A DNA stretch of 64,000 bases. It comes from UBA7239 sp964509075. GTDB lineage: Bacteria > Pseudomonadota > Gammaproteobacteria > Pseudomonadales > UBA7239. The translations under genes were made by a program, and so were the position numbers. How positions within the stretch are numbered: the first letter of the stretch is position 1; every line of letters begins with the position of its first letter. Under the pieces are notes generated by a model. That model saw nothing but the letters and a program-made list of their open reading frames with translations. It was not told the DNA's origin and did not search any database. The stretch spans positions 1 through 64,000 of the forward strand of contig CAZDWC010000009.1 of the NCBI GenBank assembly GCA_964509075.1, read 5' to 3'. Positions 33,634 through 45,180 of the stretch are shown here, piece after piece.

Positions 33634-35034
33634 ATGTCAATGAACAGCGAACAGCTATCTTCCGTGCAGGCAGACGAAAGTCCGCACGCCCAGAATCCCC
33701 GCAATGACTACTATTTCCGGCTGCTGCTGGCCTTGGCTGCGTGCGGCACGTTGGCGGTTGCTGCGCCCTGGGGACAATTCAGCGGATACCATGTTTTCAT
33801 GGTTCTCTGGTTGGCCTATCCTCACGCCGTTTATCTGGTAGCTACCCGCTATCTCGACAAGCATAAGGAGATGGTCCTGAGTTATGCCGGCTATAGCGAC
33901 GCTTTTCTGGTCGGTTGGCTTATCGGATTGATCGATTGCAATTTGTTGCCCACTTTCATGTTTATTACTGTGGTGCAGTCGCAATCGCTGATGAACAGCG
34001 GTGTACGTCACTGGGCACAATCGATTGCTGCCATCGGAGTTGGATTCCTGTTTACCCTGTTGTTTCACACGCCGCAGTGGCATTGGCAGAATGATATTTC
34101 CATGGGCTTGCCAGCCATGATCGGTGTCAGCATTTATTTTGGTCTGGTGTCGTTTTTCATGTACCAGCGCATGGTGGATCTGGAACAGCGCGTCAGCAAG
34201 TCCACCCAGGAACATCAGGATTTGCGCATGAAAATGTGGAAGTTGTCGCGCTACGTGTCGCCGCAGATCTGGCGCACGATTTTTTCCGGTCGTGAAGTCA
34301 AGCTGGAAACCAGCCGTAAACGGCTGACGGTTTTTTTCTCTGATATCAAAGGCTTTACCGAATTGTCTGAAAGCATGGAAGCAGAAGACATGACAGATAT
34401 GCTCAATCATTATCTGAGCGAAATGTCGCAGATCATTCATAAGTATGGCGGCACCATCGACAAGTTCATTGGTGATGCCATCATGGTTTTCTTTGGCGAC
34501 CCGACCACACGCGGCGCGCAGGCTGACTGTCTCGCCTGTGTGTCCATGGCTATCGAAATGAAAAAGCACATGCGCATCATGCAACAGCACTGGCTGGGGC
34601 AGGGCATTGAAACGCCACTGGAAATCCGCATGGGCATCAACACCGGCTATTGCACGGTGGGGAACTTCGGTACCGAACAGCGTCTCGACTACACCGTGCT
34701 CGGCACGGAAGTGAACCTTGCCAGTCGTCTCGAAACGGCAGCGCCGCCTGGCGAGATACTGGTCTCGCATGAAACCTATTCATTGATCAAGGATGTGATT
34801 CTCTGCATCGACAAGGGCACGATCAACGTCAAGGGCTTCAGCCATCCCTTGCGCGTGTACAGCGTGGTGGATTTCCGCAAGAACATCGGCGACAAACAGG
34901 CCTACTTCGAGCAGCGCGCAGACGGCTTCTCCATGTATCTCGATCTGGACAAGGTCAAGAACTATGACAAGGATCGTGTGCTCAAGGCTTTGCTCACGGC
35001 GGCTACGCGCCTGAAGAACAAGGTAATCGACTGA
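33634..35034 (+). CDS. Membrane-bound class III adenylate/guanylate cyclase
   Basis: A 466-aa protein. Five to six transmembrane helices (about 28-190, MASE2-like) precede a cyclase homology domain. Metal-binding Asp residues are in FFSDIKGFTE and KFIGDAIMVFFGD; the transition-state Arg is in LGTEVNLASRLE. Lys in KFIGD favours ATP. The product would be cAMP. It is divergent from the ACAD operon and sits in the inner membrane. Confidence 0.92.
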   Translation: MSMNSEQLSSVQADESPHAQNPRNDYYFRLLLALAACGTLAVAAPWGQFSGYHVFMVLWLAYPHAVYLVATRYLDKHKEMVLSYAGYSDAFLVGWLIGLIDCNLLPTFMFITVVQSQSLMNSGVRHWAQSIAAIGVGFLFTLLFHTPQWHWQNDISMGLPAMIGVSIYFGLVSFFMYQRMVDLEQRVSKSTQEHQDLRMKMWKLSRYVSPQIWRTIFSGREVKLETSRKRLTVFFSDIKGFTELSESMEAEDMTDMLNHYLSEMSQIIHKYGGTIDKFIGDAIMVFFGDPTTRGAQADCLACVSMAIEMKKHMRIMQQHWLGQGIETPLEIRMGINTGYCTVGNFGTEQRLDYTVLGTEVNLASRLETAAPPGEILVSHETYSLIKDVILCIDKGTINVKGFSHPLRVYSVVDFRKNIGDKQAYFEQRADGFSMYLDLDKVKNYDKDRVLKALLTAATRLKNKVID

Positions 35035-35134
35035 TTGCTTCAGCGGGTTTCCGGTTTAATCCCGATAAACTGTCCGTTTTTATTTGCCTGATAAAGTCCT
35101 ACAATATCAGTCAATCTTTCGCGGTATTGACGTC

Positions 35135-35716
35135 ATGCTTGAAGTGGATATAACCGAATCGGCACAGGATTATCTTGCAGACTTGCTCGCCAAGCAGAAC
35201 ACGCCTGGCATTGCCGTGCGCATGTTTGTCAATGATCCGGGGACATCGCGCGCGGAAACCTGCATCGCCTACTGCCGTCCCGGAGAAGAGAAGGAAGGTG
35301 ATGAGTCTGTCGAACTGAAAAGCTTTCGCTGCTATTTCGATGCCCGCAGTGTGCCCTATCTCAAGGATGCCAAGGTTGATTATTCTCCCGACCGCATGGG
35401 CGGCCAGCTGACGATAAAGGCCCCGAATGCCAAGATGCCGCAAGTGTCCGATGACAGCCCGTTGGCCGACAAGGTGAATTATGTGCTGTATAACGACGTC
35501 AATCCGCAGTTGGCTGCACACAGCGGAGAAGTGTCGCTGGAGCGCATGGAAGGCAATGTCGCCGTGCTCAAATTCGGTGGCGGTTGCCAAGGCTGTGCCT
35601 CAGTCGATCTGACGCTGAAAGAAGGTGTGGAGCGGACGTTGCTGGAGAAAGTGCCGGGACTGGAAGCGGTGCGCGACGTTACCGATCACACCGACCGCAG
35701 CCAGTCCTACATGTGA
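35135..35716 (+). CDS. nfuA: Fe-S biogenesis protein NfuA
   Basis: A 193-aa protein that closely follows E. coli NfuA. An A-type-like N-terminal domain (MLEVDITESAQDYLADLL... NDPGTSRAETCIAYC) and a C-terminal NifU domain with GGGCQGCASVDLTLKEG (the Cys-x2-Cys cluster site) are visible. It carries 4Fe-4S clusters to client proteins under stress. The start at 35135 matches the family N-terminus; an upstream start adds unrelated residues. Confidence 0.96.
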   Translation: MLEVDITESAQDYLADLLAKQNTPGIAVRMFVNDPGTSRAETCIAYCRPGEEKEGDESVELKSFRCYFDARSVPYLKDAKVDYSPDRMGGQLTIKAPNAKMPQVSDDSPLADKVNYVLYNDVNPQLAAHSGEVSLERMEGNVAVLKFGGGCQGCASVDLTLKEGVERTLLEKVPGLEAVRDVTDHTDRSQSYM

Positions 35717-36553
35717 TCAACCGCCGCCGTATACCTGTTTGATCACTTCACGGCAGGTGCCGGTACCGGGCAGGCTGATATTCAGGCTGTCGGCGAAATC
35801 CAGTGCGCTGGACAAATCCTTCACGGCAACTGCCTTGAAACCCACCATGATGTCGGCAAAGGTTTTTTCGTCGAAACCTTTCTTGGTGTCGTAGAACATC
35901 TTCATCGACGGTGTCAGTACGCCGTTGGCTGTGGTGACCTCCTTGAGCACATCCAGACTCAGGCCCGAGGCTTTGGCTAGTTTCATGCCTTCATGCACAG
36001 CCATCAATTCGAGATACGTCATCAGGTTGTTGCACAGTTTGAGCTTCATGCCACAACCGAGTTCACCGGCATGCACAAGCTTCTCGCCAGAAGTCATCAT
36101 GAACTTCTCGACACTGGCGATAGTTGCTGCGTCGCCGCCGACCATGTAGCAGAGCTTTTTGGCTGCCGCGCCATGTGCGCCGCCGGTAATGGGAGCATCT
36201 ATGACTGTTACACCTTGTTGCGCGGCTTTTGCGGCCAGTTTGGCGATGGTGTCCAGCTTGACGGTACTGTGAATGGCGATCACCGTTCCGGATTTGGCTG
36301 TCGCTAGTATGCCGGCGGGGCCTTCCATGACAGCGTAGGTATCGGCATCATCGCGTACGCATATGCCGATGTAATCAGCGCCATCCGCCACTTCAGCAGG
36401 TGATTGGGCAATGCGGGCACCCGCGACGGCCAGTTCTTCGCAGGCTTTGGGATTGATGTCATAGACCGTGCAGGAAAACTCGCTTTTGGCCAGATGAATG
36501 GCCATGGGTTTACCGATGTTGCCAAGTCCGATGAAGCCGGTGCGCTGGGTCAT
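35717..36553 (-). CDS. NAD(P)-dependent oxidoreductase, 3-hydroxyisobutyrate dehydrogenase family
   Basis: A 278-aa protein. Rossmann motif GLGNIGKPMAIHL (7-19) opens the protein; APITGGAHGAAAKKL is the substrate-binding loop and the catalytic Lys lies in KLCNNLMTY. The substrate is a beta-hydroxy acid of unknown type. It is convergent with nfuA and divergent from a MarR gene, which probably regulates it. Confidence 0.9.
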   Translation of the reverse strand: MTQRTGFIGLGNIGKPMAIHLAKSEFSCTVYDINPKACEELAVAGARIAQSPAEVADGADYIGICVRDDADTYAVMEGPAGILATAKSGTVIAIHSTVKLDTIAKLAAKAAQQGVTVIDAPITGGAHGAAAKKLCYMVGGDAATIASVEKFMMTSGEKLVHAGELGCGMKLKLCNNLMTYLELMAVHEGMKLAKASGLSLDVLKEVTTANGVLTPSMKMFYDTKKGFDEKTFADIMVGFKAVAVKDLSSALDFADSLNISLPGTGTCREVIKQVYGGG

Positions 36554-36656
36554 GTCGTCTGGTTCCGTAAAGGGTTAACATGCGCAAAACCATAGCGGTT
36601 GCCTGCAATATAGTCAATCGTGCTTTACCAAATATTGATTGCAAGAGCCTGACTCC

Positions 36657-37172
36657 ATGACTGCTCCCTCCGTGAATCCAGAATCGCGTCCGCTGAAAGC
36701 CGAACTTGCCGAGCTCGCGCTGGACAGTCGTTACAAGTACAACCTCGGGCGCGATGTAAATTACCTGAGCCGCGAACTGGCGCGCCGCCTGATGGAAAAA
36801 AGTGTGGCGCGCGGACACAAGGGCTTGAAGCTGAATTGGGATACGGTTTTCCTGAACCTGAATTTTCGCGAGGGGTCGCGGCTGGTGGATCTGGCACAGG
36901 TCAACGGCCTTACCAAGCAGGCGATGAGCCAGATTGTGGCTGATATCGAGCAACACGGTTACATCTGCAAACAGGAAGACCCGACTGACGGGCGGGCGCG
37001 CAAACTGAAGCTGACACCGAAAGGCAAGAAGCTGGTGCAGGACTCGCTGGAAGCTTACGAAGAGCTGGAGCGTGAGTGCGAATCGCTGATTGGCCGTGAA
37101 AAGCTGGAAACACTGAAAAGTATTGTCGCCGAGCTGGTGCGCCTGAAAATGTCCAAGGGCACCAGCCCGTAA
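36657..37172 (+). CDS. MarR-family transcriptional regulator
   Basis: A 171-aa winged-helix protein. The recognition helix lies in RLVDLAQVNGLTKQAMSQIVADIEQHGYI and the wing in EDPTDGRARKLKLTPKG. The C-terminal helix (DSLEAYEELERECESLIG) serves dimerisation. The ATG at 36657 is preferred to TTG at 36639. It lies divergent from the HIBADH-like gene across about 100 bases. Confidence 0.9.
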   Translation: MTAPSVNPESRPLKAELAELALDSRYKYNLGRDVNYLSRELARRLMEKSVARGHKGLKLNWDTVFLNLNFREGSRLVDLAQVNGLTKQAMSQIVADIEQHGYICKQEDPTDGRARKLKLTPKGKKLVQDSLEAYEELERECESLIGREKLETLKSIVAELVRLKMSKGTSP

Positions 37173-37175
37173 ACC

Positions 37176-38288
37176 TCAAGGTGCGCCGTCAAGTATGTCT
37201 TTGAAACCTGATGGCGTGTGGCGTCCGAAGCAAACGGTTTCCAGTGTGCCGACGCCGATTTTGTCGCCCATGCGGGCCTGCACGACCTGATGCACATGAA
37301 TGTGTTTGTAGTCGAGCAGGTCCAGCTCATTCATTTTCCAGGATTCTGCGGCGATCACTTCTTCGCCTTTCCAGCAACCGTGTGCCCATTGCGGGTGCTG
37401 GTAGCCAATGGCCAGCATCTGGAAAGCGATCAGCGGCGTCAGTTCGATACTTTGTGATTCCAGTGTCACAGTGGCGCTTGCGGCACGGCGAGTACCTGCT
37501 ATCCAGTTGATCTTGTGCGTGTACCGCTTCAGGTGCTGCAAGCCCGGGTCTTCGCCATCGGGAATCGCGCTGCTGTCACCGTAAACCGGCACGATGCTGG
37601 CGCCTTCCTGCGTGGGCTTGCCGTCACGGTCCTGGAATGTGGCGTAGTGTGTGCAGCAGTCATCGAAATGCATGGGGGCCCAGACCCAGTACACGCCGGG
37701 TTCGCCGTTCAGCAATCCCGGTGCGCCGGCTTCGGGTTCACCGACTGGACGCCAGCCCCAGGATTTGTCGCGAGTGCCATAGGTAGTGGCCATGTTGACT
37801 TCGGTGCGTTGGCCGTTAATGGCAAAGTGGCCCTGCCAGAAACCGAACTGGGTGAAGCGCGTGGTGTTCATGATGGTGCGAATACCTTCGCTCATCAGGT
37901 TTTTATCTTCGCGAACCGGTGCCGTGCGCGCATGAAAAACCAGGTCACATTCAATGCCGGTTTCATTGGGAGCCAGATGCAGGCGAATCTTGCGCATCGG
38001 TTCCAGTACTTCCACCCGAAATGGGCCAGACTGGGTTTGCGTTCGATCCAGCGGTGCGCGGCGCGAGGTGTGAAAGGCATGCTGAACGCCGTCAATCACC
38101 ACGCTGAAATGACCGTCCATAACATGGCGATTGGGGTAAATGCCGAAGCCGGCTTCGAAAATGAAAGCGCCTTTGACGTCAAAACCGTTGAACCAGTAGC
38201 GGTCATAGAAATTGCGATCAGACGTGAACGGCTGAGCCAGTGGTTCGGTTGTCTGGTGTATGCAATAGTCATCAAAGCGAGTCAGCAT
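37176..38288 (-). CDS. Conserved protein of unknown function, AttH/hydratase-like
   Basis: A 370-aa soluble protein with no signal peptide. It begins MLTRFDDYCIHQTTEPLAQ and contains SDRNFYDRYWFNGFD and GTRDKSWGWRPVG, recalling the two-domain DUF7064/7065 group near steroid and lipid catabolic genes. The start at 38288 has GGAG 8 bases upstream. Beta-rich composition suits a lipocalin-like fold; enzymatic activity is not evident. Confidence 0.65.
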   Translation of the reverse strand: MLTRFDDYCIHQTTEPLAQPFTSDRNFYDRYWFNGFDVKGAFIFEAGFGIYPNRHVMDGHFSVVIDGVQHAFHTSRRAPLDRTQTQSGPFRVEVLEPMRKIRLHLAPNETGIECDLVFHARTAPVREDKNLMSEGIRTIMNTTRFTQFGFWQGHFAINGQRTEVNMATTYGTRDKSWGWRPVGEPEAGAPGLLNGEPGVYWVWAPMHFDDCCTHYATFQDRDGKPTQEGASIVPVYGDSSAIPDGEDPGLQHLKRYTHKINWIAGTRRAASATVTLESQSIELTPLIAFQMLAIGYQHPQWAHGCWKGEEVIAAESWKMNELDLLDYKHIHVHQVVQARMGDKIGVGTLETVCFGRHTPSGFKDILDGAP

Positions 38289-38388
38289 GGCAGGGGCTCC
38301 AGTTGTTATCTCCGCTATCAAACCTTGCGCGTGTCACCCGGTCAATTGCGCAAATCGCCTAGGTTGTAATCACCAGACTGCTGGCTGA

Positions 38389-40788
<2,400 letters not shown>

Positions 40789-40897
40789 AACAGTCCCCGT
40801 TGTGCAAGAGCGTGCTGTGCAAGTCAGCACGACAAATTGCAACAAGAATAGCCTATTGCTCTATCATTCGCAGCATTCCTGCTGGCATGGGGCCTGT

Positions 40898-42292
40898 ATG
40901 GCTTTGAAAGATATCAAGCGTGGACGCTGGGGGCGGCAACTGCATGTGGCGGGTGCAGGGCTGCGCGCAGGTTTTGGCTGGGCGGGTGGTCAGTTGCGAA
41001 CGCTGGGATTGCCTGCAGAAGAACGTGACAGCGCCCGTGATGCCCTGCTGCAGCAACAAGCCCAGACCTGGGTGCGCGAACTGGGGCAGCTCAAAGGCAG
41101 CATCGTCAAGATTGGCCAGATTCTGGCCACTTACGCGGATTACTGTCTGCCGGAGCCGGTGGCAGTTGCCCTGCATCAGCTGGAGGCGGATACGGAGCCA
41201 TTGGCATGGCCCAGGATCTCCAGTGCGATTTACAGCGCCTTGGCTGGTCGGCAATCCGGACTCATTGTCGAGCCTGTACCGCTGGCAGCAGCGTCTTTGG
41301 CACAAGTACACCGCGCCCGCCGCAAGTGCGATGGCGCGCATTTGTGCCTGAAGGTACTGTACCCGGGAATCCGTGAAACGTTGGACAGTGATCTTGATGC
41401 ACTGGCAAGCAGCCTGCGCTGGTGGCTGCCAAAGGAAAATCGCCAGCAGTTCGACAATTGGCTTGATGTGATACATGCCGTGCTGACAGAAGAGCTGGAT
41501 CTGCTGCTGGAAGCGCAGAAGCTGCAACGCTGGAAGTTTCGTCTGGCGGAAGATCGGCGTTATATCGTGCCGGCTGTTGATGCCGATTACAGCTCGGCAA
41601 CGCTGCTGGCAATGACCTACGAACAGGGTGTTGCGCAACATGATGACAGCATCAGGGGGCTGTCACTGGCGCGTCGCAACCAGCTTGCCATCAATATGCT
41701 GGAACTCTTCCTGCGCGAAGTCCTGATCTGGGGAGAAATGCAGACAGATCCCCATCCCGGCAATTACCGCATTCGTCTTGATGAGGCAGAAGGCGACAGT
41801 ATTGTGCTGCTGGATTTTGGTTCCGTGCGCAAGGTTTCCAACAGTTTGTTGCAACCTTTGCGCAAGATGGTGATCAGTGCTTACCAACAGGATACAGGGC
41901 AATTGCTGGATTCGATATTGATGGCAGGGCTTTTGGATGACGCTGCTCCTGATCAGGTGAAACGGGATTTTGTTGCCGTACTGATGGGCTTGATGGAGCC
42001 CCTGAATTACCGGCGACGTTTGCAGCAAGACGCGGAGAGCATTCCCTCTGATGCCGTGGATGGCGATGGCAATTACCGCTGGGCACATGCCAACTTGCCA
42101 AAACGCATGGGCAAGCAGGCACTGGCCTCTGCCTTCAGTCGTTATTTTGTTTTTCCCGGCGCCGATTTTCTGTTGTTGTCGCGCAAACTGGCAGGCGTCT
42201 ATGCGTTCATCGCTGCACTGGATGCGCAGTTTGATGCGGTGCCGGTAATGGAAAAAGTCTTGCAAGACATGCCGGCAGATTTGCGCGACTAA
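40898..42292 (+). CDS. ABC1/UbiB-family atypical kinase
   Basis: A 464-aa protein. The family signature KxGQ is in LKGSIVKIGQILA; the Ala-rich loop is AAASLAQVHRA; catalytic and metal residues are in QTDPHPGNYRI and LLDFGSVRK. Members support ubiquinone synthesis, but this one is not adjacent to ubi genes and is not clearly orthologous to ubiB. The start at 40898 (MALKDIKRGRW) is chosen because the preceding 41 codons overlap the divergent promoter. Its stop overlaps the convergent gene by 4 bases. Confidence 0.88.
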   Translation: MALKDIKRGRWGRQLHVAGAGLRAGFGWAGGQLRTLGLPAEERDSARDALLQQQAQTWVRELGQLKGSIVKIGQILATYADYCLPEPVAVALHQLEADTEPLAWPRISSAIYSALAGRQSGLIVEPVPLAAASLAQVHRARRKCDGAHLCLKVLYPGIRETLDSDLDALASSLRWWLPKENRQQFDNWLDVIHAVLTEELDLLLEAQKLQRWKFRLAEDRRYIVPAVDADYSSATLLAMTYEQGVAQHDDSIRGLSLARRNQLAINMLELFLREVLIWGEMQTDPHPGNYRIRLDEAEGDSIVLLDFGSVRKVSNSLLQPLRKMVISAYQQDTGQLLDSILMAGLLDDAAPDQVKRDFVAVLMGLMEPLNYRRRLQQDAESIPSDAVDGDGNYRWAHANLPKRMGKQALASAFSRYFVFPGADFLLLSRKLAGVYAFIAALDAQFDAVPVMEKVLQDMPADLRD

Positions 42293-43227
42293 TCATCATC
42301 CTTTCGTGTCGAGAAATCGGCCCACAAGGGCAGGTGGTCGGAATAGCGCTGTGCAAATGCTTTGGCATCATCCGGCTTGAAAAGGGTCGTTGATGCCGGT
42401 TGCCACTCTTGAGTGGCTTTGGGTAACAGCAATATGTGATCCAGCTGGCTGCCGCTGTCGGCTTTTTTGCTGTTTTCGCTGTGGTAGCTGTAGCGGTTGC
42501 TGTCGATGCTGCGATGTTCCTTGTCGGAAATACTGCGCAAGCCAAACGCAGACAAGGCGCGCAGACTGTCATGGCGTGTGCTGGCGTTGAAGTCACCGGC
42601 AACCACTATGTCCTTGTCACGAAGCGACAGTATTTGCAAGGCATTCGCCAGCTGGCGTGTCTGCTCATTTCTGACTGCCGACGTGCAAGCCGCCGGGCCG
42701 GTATTGGCTTTCAAATGCACGCCGGTAAACCAGAAATCAAATTGTCCCGCGCGAAACAGACCGCCCAGAGGTACGCGCAAATTTGCTGAGCGACAGAAGT
42801 CGTTAATAACGTAATGATCGGCAACAGGTAGTTCCTGCGGCGGCTGCAGTGCCTGCGCGGGTGCGCGCCAGATCAAGACGATGTGTTGTGCGTAGCCACT
42901 GCTTCCTGCTTTCGTCTGGTAACCGCGTTTTTGCAGGGCGGCCTGCAGTTGTTGCCATGGCTGCAGGCTGTAGCGTTCGCCGCGAACTTCGCCTTCGAGT
43001 TCCGTGTTGATCTCTTCCAGTGACATGACGTCAATCGACCACACATCTGCAATCAGGTGCGCCATTTCGTTGATGGTGGCGGCATCGACAGGCTGTGAGC
43101 GTTTGTCACTGCCCAACCATTCGATATTCCAGGCGCCGATACGCACACACTCAGGTTTCGGGCAGGCGATAGCCGTGTTGATGACCAACAACAGGAACGC
43201 AGCCGTTATCCATTTGAGGGCTTGCAT
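42289..43227 (-). CDS. Secreted endonuclease/exonuclease/phosphatase-family hydrolase
   Basis: A 312-aa protein. A signal sequence (MQALKWITAAFLLLVINTAIA, cleaved before or near Cys) precedes an EEP fold: IGAWNIEWLG (Asn), EEIN (metal Glu), TGVHLKAN (His), AGDFNAS (Asp-x-Asn) and SDHLPLWAD (Asp-His). It may hydrolyse nucleic acids or phosphodiesters in the periplasm or outside. The start at 43227 is required for the signal peptide. Confidence 0.9.
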   Translation of the reverse strand: MQALKWITAAFLLLVINTAIACPKPECVRIGAWNIEWLGSDKRSQPVDAATINEMAHLIADVWSIDVMSLEEINTELEGEVRGERYSLQPWQQLQAALQKRGYQTKAGSSGYAQHIVLIWRAPAQALQPPQELPVADHYVINDFCRSANLRVPLGGLFRAGQFDFWFTGVHLKANTGPAACTSAVRNEQTRQLANALQILSLRDKDIVVAGDFNASTRHDSLRALSAFGLRSISDKEHRSIDSNRYSYHSENSKKADSGSQLDHILLLPKATQEWQPASTTLFKPDDAKAFAQRYSDHLPLWADFSTRKDDD

Positions 43228-43262
43228 GCTTTTGTGTGAAATCAGGTTTTTTCGAATGCGGA

Positions 43263-43631
43263 TTAAGGTTTTCGAATGCGAATATAGCTGCGTTGCCTGA
43301 TGCGGCCACCCAGCCAGGCGCCGCCGTCTAGCAGCCACATCTGCCAACCGTATTTCCGGCCGAGACTGCGATGTGCCTGTTGCGCTTCAGTGTCGTTGTC
43401 GACGATAAACGCTTCACTTTCGCACCATTTTCCAGTCGGCTTCCCCGTGAATGTACAGGGAGCAATCTGACAACGTGCACTATTGCGCAGCCGCTTGAGT
43501 TTGCCGGCCTGGTTGTTGCAGAGCACGTAGAAAAATCCGGCATGCTCGGCAAACCACACTGGAGTATCGACGCGCACGCCGGTTTTGCGGAAGGTGCCGA
43601 GGTTCAGGTATTGTGCCTTATCAAATTCCAT
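43263..43631 (-). CDS. PPOX-class split-barrel flavoprotein
   Basis: A 122-aa FMN/F420-binding split-barrel protein of the pyridoxamine-phosphate-oxidase-like class. It contains FRKTGVRVDTPVWFAEHAGFFYVLC and NQAGKLKRLRNSARCQIAPC. The reductant and substrate are not predictable. It lies 15 bases behind trhP. Confidence 0.85.
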   Translation of the reverse strand: MEFDKAQYLNLGTFRKTGVRVDTPVWFAEHAGFFYVLCNNQAGKLKRLRNSARCQIAPCTFTGKPTGKWCESEAFIVDNDTEAQQAHRSLGRKYGWQMWLLDGGAWLGGRIRQRSYIRIRKP

Positions 43632-43645
43632 ATCTTATTTCCTGT

Positions 43646-45085
43646 TTACAGTGCTTTCATCAGCAGGCCGAAATCCGGGACGATGTGCTCCGGAACCTTG
43701 ATGCGCACGATATGGCCAGAGCCGGGAGCAATGTCCATAGCTTCTTGCTGGCGATTGCACATCGCTTCAAGCTTGAAGACATGATTGCCGGCAGGGCTCA
43801 TCAACTCGATTTCATCGCCGACACCGAATTTGTTTTTTACGTCGACAATAAGCTCACCCGTTGCAGCATCGCGCTCCAGCACTTCACCGACAAATTGTTG
43901 TTGTGTTGAACGCGAGAAACCGCTTTCGTAGTTCTGGTATTCCTTCGGCAAATGGCGACGATAGAAACCTTCGGTGTAACCGCGACTGGCGAGACTTTCC
44001 AGTTTGTCCATCAGGCCCATGTTGAATTCGCGGCCGGCGAGGGCGTCATTGATGGCTTCGCGATAGATTTGTGCCGTGCGCGCCACGTAAAAATGCGATT
44101 TGGTGCGTCCTTCGATTTTCAGGGAATTGATACCGATATCGACCAGGCGCTTGACGTGTTGCACCGCGCGCAGATCTTTCGAGTTCATGATGTAAGTGCC
44201 ATGCTCATCTTCATAAGCAGGCATGTATTCACCGGGACGGTTTTCTTCCTGAAGCAGGAATACGCGATCCTGGATATTCAGTAGCTGACCGCTGCCAACC
44301 GAATCCGTGGGGCTGACGGATGGATCCCAACTGCCAACCTCCAGGCTGCCGGCATTGGGTCGATAAGAGGAGGCGAGGGTTTGCTGGGCATTCTGGATGT
44401 CGCGCAGCATCTGCTGCTGCAGGCCGGGATCGGTAGCGACAATATCGCCTTCCGCTGTTTCCACGGCGTCGTGGGTGTCGTATTTCCACCGACAGGAATT
44501 GGTGCAGGCACCCTGGTTGGAATCGCGGTGCGTCATGTAGCCGGAGAGCAGGCATCGACCTGAGTAGGCGATGCACAGCGCGCCGTGAACAAAGACCTCG
44601 AGTTCGATGTCGGGGCAGCGCTGGCGAATTTCCTCCACTTCATCCAGCGACAACTCGCGCGAGAGAATCACGCGCTGGATGCCCTGGCGCTCCCAGAACT
44701 TCACTGCGGCCCAGTTGACGGCATTGGCCTGCACGGAAAGATGGATGGGCATGTCAGGCCAACGATCGCGCACCATCATGATCAGGCCGGGATCGGACAT
44801 GATCAGTGCGTCAGGCCCCATGGCAATCACCGGCTCCATGTCGCGCAGATAGGAGCGGATCTTGTCATTGTGCGGCGCCAGATTGCTGGCCACGAAAAAA
44901 TGCTTGTTTTGTGAATGCGCTAACGAAATAGCTTCAGAAAGCTTTTCTAAGTGGTTGAATTCGTTGTTTCTAACCCGTAGGCTATAACGCGGTTGCCCGG
45001 CGTAAACGGCGTCTGCGCCGTAGGCGAAGGCGTATTGCATGCTTTTGATCGAGCCTGCGGGGGAAAGAAGTTCAACCGGTTTCAT
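43646..45085 (-). CDS. trhP: tRNA 5-hydroxyuridine modification protein TrhP (U32 family)
   Basis: A 479-aa U32 peptidase-like protein similar to E. coli YegQ/TrhP. It has MKPVELLSPAGSIKSMQYAFAYGADAVYAG at the start and the U32 signature EVFVHGALCIAYSGRCLLSGYMTHRDSNQGACTNSCRW with its cysteine set. TrhP makes 5-hydroxyuridine at tRNA position 34 from prephenate. Around residues 220-270 lies a long insert with ~40 variable residues (SSYRPNAGSLEVGSWDPSVS) not expected in the E. coli protein. The start at 45085 matches the family. Confidence 0.9.
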   Translation of the reverse strand: MKPVELLSPAGSIKSMQYAFAYGADAVYAGQPRYSLRVRNNEFNHLEKLSEAISLAHSQNKHFFVASNLAPHNDKIRSYLRDMEPVIAMGPDALIMSDPGLIMMVRDRWPDMPIHLSVQANAVNWAAVKFWERQGIQRVILSRELSLDEVEEIRQRCPDIELEVFVHGALCIAYSGRCLLSGYMTHRDSNQGACTNSCRWKYDTHDAVETAEGDIVATDPGLQQQMLRDIQNAQQTLASSYRPNAGSLEVGSWDPSVSPTDSVGSGQLLNIQDRVFLLQEENRPGEYMPAYEDEHGTYIMNSKDLRAVQHVKRLVDIGINSLKIEGRTKSHFYVARTAQIYREAINDALAGREFNMGLMDKLESLASRGYTEGFYRRHLPKEYQNYESGFSRSTQQQFVGEVLERDAATGELIVDVKNKFGVGDEIELMSPAGNHVFKLEAMCNRQQEAMDIAPGSGHIVRIKVPEHIVPDFGLLMKAL

Positions 45086-45180
45086 GCTGTCGCGCGCGTT
45101 TGGCAAGGGTTGCGCAGCATATAGCAAGGGCCGGTGCAACAAAAGTGTCGTAAAATCCCGACAAAAGCAGGGGAATGCTT

